Source of the DNA: a virus
Reading direction: 5' to 3' (one strand)
Virus record (IMG/VR): IMGVR_UViG_3300045007_000064
Coordinates: 124,236-171,128 of that record
DNA length: 46,893 nucleotides
Part shown: positions 42,033 to 46,893 of the stretch, piece after piece
Numbering within the stretch: the first letter of the stretch is position 1
Layout: each line of letters opens with the position of its first letter
Program-made: the position numbers and the translations under genes
The notes under the pieces: model-generated
What the model was told of the DNA's origin: nothing
Databases searched by the model: none
The model's input: the letters and a program-made list of their open reading frames with translations, nothing else

Positions 42033-44359
42033 CGCTTCTTCATTCCTCCAATACGGAATCCTCCGAATCCCGTGGCACGGGGTCCGGTTCGCTGGGTGCG
42101 CTGGCGGAGGGCATTGTTGTTGCCAAGGTTGATGGTTCGGTTAGCCATGCCCTTCGCACGAATGGGGCCGCTCCAGAATCCCTTAGGCGGGGCAATCAGG
42201 AGGGCGGTGAGTGCGTGAACGAGCGCGTCCACGCGGTCAGGGGACTTGCGAGTGACCTCAGGCTCCCAGGTCACCATCTGCTCCTCCAGGTCAACGTGCC
42301 GTCCAACGTGGACAACACGACCCTGCTGATACGCGAGCACGACCGGCTCGGCGCGGAGCTTCTTTCCGACCTTCGAGTGGACCTCGTAGACCGGAATGTT
42401 CGGGTCGATCTGGTGGATGGCGTTCTTCACCATCGCTCCACCCTGGTTTGTCTCCGCTACAATCGGGGCACCCCACTTGTAGTGCATGTCCACAACCTTC
42501 TGCGTCCACACCTGGGGCGAACCCTGCACCGATGCGTCTTCCAGAACCCACGCTCGGCGCTTGTAGAGGTCGGAATCGGCGGTGGCGGAGACCACAACGA
42601 TTCCACACTCGTCACCAGGCTCGTCCGCGACCGTGGGGTCCACACCGATGACGCGCAGAGGCGTGTAAGGCGGCAGCTCCAAGTTGTGCGGGATCATATT
42701 GTCGTCCCACAGCGCGCCCTCGACCGCCTCCAGCATCTCACCGTTCAGCTCCTGCATAGCCAGACGGGTACCGCCGTACACTCCGGTGATCGCGTCCAGG
42801 TACGCGCCCGCCAGGTTACCGGCATTGTCGTACGTAGAACCGCGAGTGACCCAGATTCGACCGGCACCTTCGACATCCTTGCGCCGATCCGGGTTCTTCT
42901 TGTGCTCCGCGATCAGGTCGAACAACACCTTGACGCGCTTAGGGGTGGTGGTGGCGAGAATCTGGGGGTTGTTTCCCAGACGAGTCGCGATACGGAGGTT
43001 CTCCCACGCAGAAAGCTCGCCTTCCTTGGTCGGCTGACGCCACGCGGCTACCTCGTCGCCCCAGGCGTAGTGCGCCTGCACACCACGAAGCGAGTCAGGC
43101 TCGTCTGCGGAGGTGCAGAAGGCCCAGGAGCCATTGGGCCAGATCAGACGACGGATGGACGGGCGGTATTCGGGGCGCTCCGAGGGTGGGGAGACGTTGA
43201 TGATACCGGAATTGTGGGTCTTGACGTACGTATTGTGGATCAAGAACGTGTTATCGGGCGAATCAACCGCGATGCAGCGTACGGGGACACTCTCAACCGG
43301 TGTAATCGACTGAATCGCGCGCAGAGCGCCCTTCTTGGAGTAGTGCGTGACTGTCCAGGAGTCGATTCGGCCCTCACGCTCGACAACTCGGGTCCATTCT
43401 CCGGTAGTGTACCCAAGTGAGGACGCTAGACGGCGGATATTCGCCCGAATCTGGGTCGTATTGGTGCCAGGAATCTCCGATTCCTCCCCATACGCCTGTC
43501 GAGCGTCAACGAGGCCCTTCAACACGGCCTCGCGGACCTTCGTGGGTGCCCAGAAGTAGTCCTCGGGGATTCGGCGGGTCTCCGCGTTGTGCTCCGAGAA
43601 TTCAGAGCGCAGCGGGCGCTTCCCGAGGAGGTATCCGACGTTGTAGGGGGTGTATCGGAGCTGGATATCCTCTTCACCCTGGAGTTCGATAGGCTCGATG
43701 TAGTATCGGCGGTCCAAATCCTTCATGATTTCTTCTGTCGTCATCACGAAGGTCTTCTTGGACAGGCGACCCGTCCCCCAGTGCCCGTCACGGCGGCGAA
43801 CCGCCCACTTGTGGTTCGCGTCTGCGATGATCGGGGTATCTTCACCCGCGACCTTGACAGCGTAGCAGGGGCGGTTGTAGAGTACAGGGAAAGCTTCGGT
43901 GACCTTAGCGGGCTTGCCGTCTCCGCCGACAACGAGGTCACCCTTCTTCAGCTTGCCGATGGGGGTGAATCCTGTAGGACTAATAGGGCTGGCTACGGGG
44001 GTGTCGAGCGCCAGGGCCTCACCTTCAACGATAACCTCTCGCACGTCAGCCGCGGTACGGGCAACGAGGAGGAATCGCAAGGGTCCCTGGCTAGTCTCTC
44101 GCGCCTTCTCGCGAATCCACTCAGCCGCCATGCGTGTCTTACCGAAACCACGACCGGCGAGTGCGAGGCCTACGTCCCAGGAGTCGTCTCGGGGCGGTAC
44201 CTGCGCAGGGCGGCTCCAAAGAGACCAGTCCCAACGGAGCTGTTCTGGGTCGAACCCCGCGAGTGCTTCTTCCGCCTCGTCGGGCGGGAGCAAGGAGATT
44301 TGCTCCATGATCGACATCGACGCGGGGTCGAGGAGGGAAGTGTTCGGAAACTCAGACAT
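42029..44359 (-). CDS. terL: Terminase large subunit containing an intein
   Basis: This is a 776-residue precursor. Removal of a 269-residue intein (residues 115-383) leaves a 507-residue TerL, a normal size. ATPase motifs: Walker A AGRGFGKT at 68-75, before the intein; Walker B YAWGDE at 431-436 and TTTPK after it. The nuclease domain follows, with RVIGVDP, then VAETNQGG and SPDRVDALVHAL, the acidic residues of the RNase H-like fold. The protein drives DNA into the prohead and cuts it to length. It is the first gene of the minus-strand block. A TG-extended TACAAT (44369-44377) would start the RNA only about three bases before the ATG; a GGAAG is present upstream but may not be transcribed. 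Confidence 0.95.
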   Translation of the reverse strand: MSEFPNTSLLDPASMSIMEQISLLPPDEAEEALAGFDPEQLRWDWSLWSRPAQVPPRDDSWDVGLALAGRGFGKTRMAAEWIREKARETSQGPLRFLLVARTAADVREVIVEGEALALDTPVASPISPTGFTPIGKLKKGDLVVGGDGKPAKVTEAFPVLYNRPCYAVKVAGEDTPIIADANHKWAVRRRDGHWGTGRLSKKTFVMTTEEIMKDLDRRYYIEPIELQGEEDIQLRYTPYNVGYLLGKRPLRSEFSEHNAETRRIPEDYFWAPTKVREAVLKGLVDARQAYGEESEIPGTNTTQIRANIRRLASSLGYTTGEWTRVVEREGRIDSWTVTHYSKKGALRAIQSITPVESVPVRCIAVDSPDNTFLIHNTYVKTHNSGIINVSPPSERPEYRPSIRRLIWPNGSWAFCTSADEPDSLRGVQAHYAWGDEVAAWRQPTKEGELSAWENLRIATRLGNNPQILATTTPKRVKVLFDLIAEHKKNPDRRKDVEGAGRIWVTRGSTYDNAGNLAGAYLDAITGVYGGTRLAMQELNGEMLEAVEGALWDDNMIPHNLELPPYTPLRVIGVDPTVADEPGDECGIVVVSATADSDLYKRRAWVLEDASVQGSPQVWTQKVVDMHYKWGAPIVAETNQGGAMVKNAIHQIDPNIPVYEVHSKVGKKLRAEPVVLAYQQGRVVHVGRHVDLEEQMVTWEPEVTRKSPDRVDALVHALTALLIAPPKGFWSGPIRAKGMANRTINLGNNNALRQRTQRTGPRATGFGGFRIGGMKKR
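43211..44017 (-). other. Intein in TerL with class 3 signature and decayed endonuclease
   Basis: The insertion runs from A115 (ALALDTPVAS, in place of the usual Cys/Ser) to T-H-N 381-383, followed by S384. The junctions are set by the intein-free paralog at 39389-40168, which reads V-E-G-E-S-G-I without a break. It has the W-C-T set of class 3 inteins: H183 and W185 in A-D-A-N-H-K-W, C362 in VRCIAVDS, and T381 before the final HN. The middle (about 235-325) resembles a LAGLIDADG endonuclease, but the second motif reads LKGLVDARQ, with R where the catalytic acid should be, and the first motif is lost. Splicing is likely, homing unlikely. Confidence 0.88.
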
Positions 44360-44368
44360 GATGCTTCC

Positions 44369-44377
44369 ATTGTATCA
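44369..44377 (-). promoter_or_regulatory. Extended -10 promoter for the structural block
   Basis: TGATACAAT on the minus strand (TG-n-TACAAT, five of six) lies just upstream of TerL and back to back with a plus-strand promoter in the 65-base divergent gap 44360-44424. No -35 is visible. The RNA would start within a few bases of the ATG at 44359. Confidence 0.5.
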
Positions 44378-44389
44378 GTCTTGTACTAA

Positions 44390-44418
44390 GTGACTTTTTG
44401 GAACTTTGCTGGTACCCT
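44390..44418 (+). promoter_or_regulatory. Promoter for right-end small genes
   Basis: GTGACT (44390-44395, four of six) is separated by 17 bp from TACCCT (44413-44418) with a TGG extension before it. The last base of the -10 is seven bases before the A of the ATG at 44425, so the mRNA is predicted to be leaderless. The only purine stretch (GAGGG) is one base from the ATG, too close to act as a ribosome binding site. Confidence 0.45.
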
Positions 44419-44424
44419 GAGGGC

Positions 44425-44676
44425 ATGAGCTATCTAGACGAGAAGTATGACGAGTGGTACAACGTCATCGGCGGACCCGCCGTGTACAAGGTCGTCCAGA
44501 CGTGGCAGGGCTACAACCCTGGATGGGATCACACGTACTACGCAACCGAGTACGAGGACGGCTGGTTCTCGGTGGACGGAGAAGAGTGGTTCGGGGAGTT
44601 CCAGAGCCGCCAGGACGCCGAAACGTACCTCGGGCTTGTGTTCTCCAAGACGGACGTGTATGGTGGGGAATCATGA
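44425..44676 (+). CDS. Small acidic hypothetical protein
   Basis: This is an 83-residue, very acidic and tyrosine/tryptophan-rich protein (Y-D-E-W-Y, then YKVVQTWQGYNPGWDHTYY). It is the first gene of the right-end plus-strand set. I start it at ATG 44425, where a leaderless transcript would begin, rather than at the TTG at 44398 within the promoter. Its stop overlaps the next ATG (ATGA). No family is recognised; small acidic early phage proteins often bind host enzymes or mimic DNA, but nothing here shows this. Confidence 0.75.
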   Translation: MSYLDEKYDEWYNVIGGPAVYKVVQTWQGYNPGWDHTYYATEYEDGWFSVDGEEWFGEFQSRQDAETYLGLVFSKTDVYGGES

Positions 44677-44885
44677 GCACACAACCGACACTGGCTGACG
44701 CCGCGGACGCTATCGAAGAGGTCGCGTATCGCTTTGACTTGCTCACGCAGCCGAACTCCGACCTGGTGAACCGAGCGCATCACCTGATGAAGCTCGCGGA
44801 CGCTATCGGTGACCTGAAGAGCTGGCACCCGGAGTACGACAGCAATAAGGGCACCCTGCCCTACGAACGGGAGGATGCCGAGTAA
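44673..44885 (+). CDS. Small helical hypothetical protein
   Basis: This 70-residue protein, probably all-helical (LADAADAIEEVAYRFDLL, then NRAHHLMKLADAIGDL), has no recognised family. GGGGAA precedes the ATG, which overlaps the previous stop by four bases; its TAA overlaps the next ATG (TAATG). Coupled translation with both neighbours is likely. The longer open frame upstream (to 44454) lies over the preceding gene and is not needed. Confidence 0.72.
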   Translation: MSTQPTLADAADAIEEVAYRFDLLTQPNSDLVNRAHHLMKLADAIGDLKSWHPEYDSNKGTLPYEREDAE

Positions 44886-45226
44886 TGCCTATTGGACCGA
44901 GCTACCCTACGCCGTACGTCGGAGACTTCCCGCCTTTCGTCCCCGCCCCAACCCAGACCCCTTCCCCAACGTTCTTCCCGTCAATGAGAGAAAGAGACGT
45001 ACGCACATTGGACGTATACATGATCTGGGCTATCGTGCCCGACCAGCCGGAAGCGCCGTGGCTCATCACCGCGTGGGACAGCGAGTCCATTGCGGGCAAC
45101 GAGGACGGCTGGCTGGAGGAGCTTGCCAAGGCGGAAGAGGAGTACGGCGGTCGTTACGTACGCGTCACCAAGACCGCCGTCAACTACGATGCTGTCGTGG
45201 AGTCATTCCAGCCTGTAGAGGTCTAA
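44885..45226 (+). CDS. Hypothetical protein with proline-rich N-terminus
   Basis: In this 113-residue protein the first 34 residues are rich in P, T and F with PTPYVGDFPPFVPAP, then a compact acidic alpha/beta part contains VRTLDVYMIWAIVPD and WLEELAKAEEEYGGRYVRV. No family is recognised. The ATG overlaps the preceding stop. An alternative start at the internal MRERDVR (about residue 34) would remove the proline-rich stretch. Confidence 0.7.
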   Translation: MPIGPSYPTPYVGDFPPFVPAPTQTPSPTFFPSMRERDVRTLDVYMIWAIVPDQPEAPWLITAWDSESIAGNEDGWLEELAKAEEEYGGRYVRVTKTAVNYDAVVESFQPVEV

Positions 45227-45227
45227 C

Positions 45228-45497
45228 ATGCCTGGGATGGCGATAGGTGACGAGTACGTCACGAACGGCATTTACTACGGCAAAGTGCCGTACATTCTCA
45301 CGTTTTGGGAGGCGCGCCCTGAGGCGAGCCGCGGGTATGCGGCGGGGTTCTCCCTACACTGCCCGGACTGCGGGCGATTCGCCCGGATCACTAAGGTAGC
45401 CTCGCGGATTCCCGCGCCTGCCACAGACTCGTGGCGCGGGCGATGCATGTTCAAGGTGACGTGCCGCAGACATGGGGTTTCGAGATGGTTGAGCTGA
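45228..45497 (+). CDS. Zinc-ribbon-like small protein (copy 1)
   Basis: This 89-residue protein contains H-C-P-D-C-G-R-F near residue 45 and a C-terminal V-T-C-R-R-H-G, giving a Cys2-Cys/His metal-binding pattern. The next two genes carry the same C-x-x-C-G-R-F/Y core, so these form a small family. AGAGG lies about seven bases before the ATG. Such zinc ribbons bind nucleic acids or proteins; the target is unknown. Confidence 0.75.
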   Translation: MPGMAIGDEYVTNGIYYGKVPYILTFWEARPEASRGYAAGFSLHCPDCGRFARITKVASRIPAPATDSWRGRCMFKVTCRRHGVSRWLS

Positions 45498-45742
45498 ATC
45501 AGGCCTTTGAAGCGCTTCTCGTGCAGATGGCTGCCTTCGAGGAGGCTTACTTCCCCGACCCGGAAGATCGCACGCCCGGGTGGTACTCAAATTTCCAGGT
45601 GCGGTGCTCCGACTGCGGGCGGTTTGCTGTCTACCTAAACGGCGGTGACGGGTACAATCCGATGACCGGCGACTACGATCCGTGGTCCGAGGTCCGTTGC
45701 AAGAAGCATGGGGTGACGAGCGGTGTCTACCCTGAGACTTAA
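45485..45742 (+). CDS. Zinc-ribbon-like small protein (copy 2)
   Basis: This 85-residue protein starts at ATG 45485 within the end of the previous gene. After an acidic helix (MVELNQAFEALLVQMAAFEE) come V-R-C-S-D-C-G-R-F and R-C-K-K-H-G, the same arrangement as the preceding protein. The longer frame from 45431 overlaps that gene heavily and is less likely. Role unknown. Confidence 0.72.
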   Translation: MVELNQAFEALLVQMAAFEEAYFPDPEDRTPGWYSNFQVRCSDCGRFAVYLNGGDGYNPMTGDYDPWSEVRCKKHGVTSGVYPET

Positions 45743-45992
45743 CATCACCACTACCACCACAACGACTACGAACTTTCAGCCGAACACGGTGTACTACATC
45801 CCCTCGACGGGGAACGTCATTTCCTGGTCAAGTACGTCCGTACAGACCTGGCGGACGAAGAATACCCGAGGCTGGAACGGCAGGCTCGCTCCCCGATGCT
45901 CGGGCTGCGGACGCTACGCAAAGCTGAACCCGAAGTCTCAGGGGATGCTCGTCACATGCAACCGATGCAAGGGAGATATGAAAAGATGGTAG
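45723..45992 (+). CDS. Zinc-ribbon-like small protein (copy 3)
   Basis: This 89-residue protein is read from GTG 45723, which overlaps the previous gene by 20 bases; there is no earlier in-frame ATG and the only internal one is near the end. It has a run of eight threonines at 9-16 and P-R-C-S-G-C-G-R-Y with C-N-R-C-K-G at the C-terminus, a four-cysteine ribbon. It is a third member of the family in tandem. The start is uncertain. Confidence 0.62.
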   Translation: MSTLRLNITTTTTTTTNFQPNTVYYIPSTGNVISWSSTSVQTWRTKNTRGWNGRLAPRCSGCGRYAKLNPKSQGMLVTCNRCKGDMKRW

Positions 45993-46255
45993 ACAACAAG
46001 ATACCTGCGGACTACTGGGTGACCCTTACGGTCGGACCGGCTGATACCGAAGACGCCGCTGATCATACCTGGATGACGGGTCTGAGAGTGTCCTTCCGCG
46101 AGTACGGCACTTGGATGGATGATAAGCAGATCGACCAGTTCTGCGCGCGCCAGGCGGAGAGACTGGCGAAGAGGATGAAGGAAGCACGGGATGCGGAGAT
46201 GGCTCGCGCTCGTCAGGCGGCGGAACCGTTTTGGAAGCGGTGGCTGGGGGCCTGA
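45986..46255 (+). CDS. Hypothetical protein with C-terminal charged helix
   Basis: In this 89-residue protein the N-terminal half is beta (DYWVTLTVGP, then TGLRVSFREYGTW), and the C-terminal half is a long charged helix (ARQAERLAKRMKEARDAEMA) ending in WKRWLGA. The ATG overlaps the preceding stop and GGGAG lies ten bases upstream. The stop overlaps the next ATG (TGATG). No family is recognised. Confidence 0.72.
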   Translation: MVDNKIPADYWVTLTVGPADTEDAADHTWMTGLRVSFREYGTWMDDKQIDQFCARQAERLAKRMKEARDAEMARARQAAEPFWKRWLGA

Positions 46256-46422
46256 TGGATTCCTACATGTACATGGAAATCGGCTCGGAGTATGACAACT
46301 ACGTGGAGTTCGTCGTCTGGTCGGGCAACTATTCGGTGAGTCAGGTCGTCCGCGTAGCTAGGTGGGAGTGGGAGGCGTGGGGGAATCCGCGCCGGGTTCG
46401 CGTTTCTGTCTCACCCGCTTGA
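46255..46422 (+). CDS. Short hypothetical protein
   Basis: This 55-residue protein has an acidic N-terminus (YMEIGSEYDNYVEF) and a basic, tryptophan-containing C-terminus (RVARWEWEAWGNPRRVRV). It is coupled to the previous gene by TGATG. Its TGA stop forms part of the -35 box of the next promoter. No family is recognised. Confidence 0.62.
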   Translation: MDSYMYMEIGSEYDNYVEFVVWSGNYSVSQVVRVARWEWEAWGNPRRVRVSVSPA

Positions 46423-46447
46423 CAGGTCTGTACTGAGCTGTTAGTGT
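46419..46447 (+). promoter_or_regulatory. Sigma70-type promoter giving a leaderless mRNA
   Basis: Perfect TTGACA (46419-46424), 17-bp spacing and TAGTGT (46442-46447), preceded by TGT as an extended -10. The predicted start is the A of the ATG at 46454, and no ribosome binding site lies before that ATG. Confidence 0.65.
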
Positions 46448-46453
46448 GTACAT

Positions 46454-46747
46454 ATGGATGTATCCGAGATTCCCGCGCTGATCGCTGAGATGCGCAAAGA
46501 GACCGAGTGTCACTGCTTCGACGGTGGCGTGGTGAACCCGCTGCCGTGCCGTACGCACGGTGATGAGTCTTCCTGGCAGATCGGGCGCTTGACAGATGCG
46601 CTGGCGGAAGTGTATGCTCGCAACGAGCTGTTGGAGAGCCGCTTCGAGAACGCGATCTTCCAGCTCGACCAGGTTCGACCCTGGCAAATCTCGCAGGCAC
46701 AAATCGTGAACCTGTACAACCTACTGACCCCGGAGACGGTGCTATGA
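46454..46747 (+). CDS. Hypothetical protein with CxC and CxxH motifs
   Basis: In this 97-residue protein the segment T-E-C-H-C-F-D-G-G followed by P-C-R-T-H-G is a probable small zinc site. The rest is helical (RLTDALAEVYARNELLESRF). The ATG is expected to be the first base of its own transcript. It overlaps the next gene by ATGA. No family is recognised. Confidence 0.75.
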   Translation: MDVSEIPALIAEMRKETECHCFDGGVVNPLPCRTHGDESSWQIGRLTDALAEVYARNELLESRFENAIFQLDQVRPWQISQAQIVNLYNLLTPETVL

Positions 46748-46893
46748 CCTATGAGATGGACGAGGATGACCTCTGGGAAGAGGACCGATACGAATCGGAG
46801 CCGTGGGTCTGTGACGAGTGCGGCTACATCGATTACTACTGTGAGCTGTGCGGATACCATGGCCACTCCTGCCCCGCGGACGGAGAGGGTGAG
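46744..46893 (+). CDS. Partial zinc-ribbon protein, runs off the window
   Basis: The first 50 codons have no stop before the end of the window. The start is very acidic (YEMDEDDLWEED), then V-C-D-E-C-G-Y and C-E-L-C-G-Y-H-G-H form a four-cysteine ribbon with histidines. It resembles the neighbouring small zinc proteins in style. Coupled to the preceding gene by ATGA. Confidence 0.68.
   Translation, partial: MTYEMDEDDLWEEDRYESEPWVCDECGYIDYYCELCGYHGHSCPADGEGE

Noticed and set aside
42026-43420. 464-residue plus-strand open frame opposite TerL
   Set aside because: It is antisense to clear terminase and intein coding sequence, has no recognisable domain, and its V/R/D-rich make-up is typical of a complementary frame of GC-rich DNA.

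Overview
The window is part of the genome of a tailed, siphovirus-type phage that most likely infects an actinobacterium. The signs are a large minus-strand block running from terminase through portal, prohead protease, capsid, major tail protein, frameshifted tail assembly chaperones, a 1537-residue tape measure protein and minor tail proteins, together with strong Shine-Dalgarno sites, GTG/TTG starts and family signatures (Gp37-like tail protein, DUF1360-like membrane protein, prohead protease followed by separate capsid genes) typical of actinobacteriophages. The host genus cannot be fixed from the sequence. No integrase, lysin cassette, tRNA or CRISPR array was seen.

Layout. At the left end (82-2709, plus strand) lies a primase-polymerase/SF3 helicase behind a canonical sigma70 promoter. 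Its stop codon overlaps that of the last gene of the minus-strand block. That block is read from 44359 down to 2706. First comes TerL, interrupted by an intein, then an HTH protein, a small accessory gene, a short fragment resembling the portal, a small unknown, two truncated TerL-like ATPases, a small membrane protein and the full portal. Next are three genes for head-associated proteins, two of them giant (1799 and 1546 residues), the capsid gene and a probable second capsid gene. The major tail protein, head-tail joining proteins, chaperones, tape measure, a Dit-like protein, an Fn3 protein, a Gp37-like protein and a glycine-rich tip protein follow. At the right end (44425-46893, plus strand) is a tightly overlapping set of ten small genes, several with CxxC zinc-ribbon motifs; the last runs off the window.

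Transcription signals fall into two styles. Plus-strand promoters have a recognisable -35 box at 17-bp spacing, and two place the predicted start exactly on the ATG, which suggests leaderless mRNAs. Minus-strand promoters look like extended -10 elements (TGGTATGAT and variants, with no clear -35) at the start of gene blocks, sometimes within terminator-like hairpins.

The most unusual points are: (1) a 269-residue intein in TerL with the class 3 W-C-T signature and a decayed endonuclease; (2) two additional truncated TerL-type ATPases, one of them carrying the empty intein site, plus a portal-like fragment, all between TerL and the portal; (3) a repeated beta-rich module shared by four tail proteins; (4) a recurrent hydrophobic-T-A-S/A motif in the giant protease and capsid precursor that may mark maturation cleavage sites; (5) hairpins whose loops contain a promoter -10 element.
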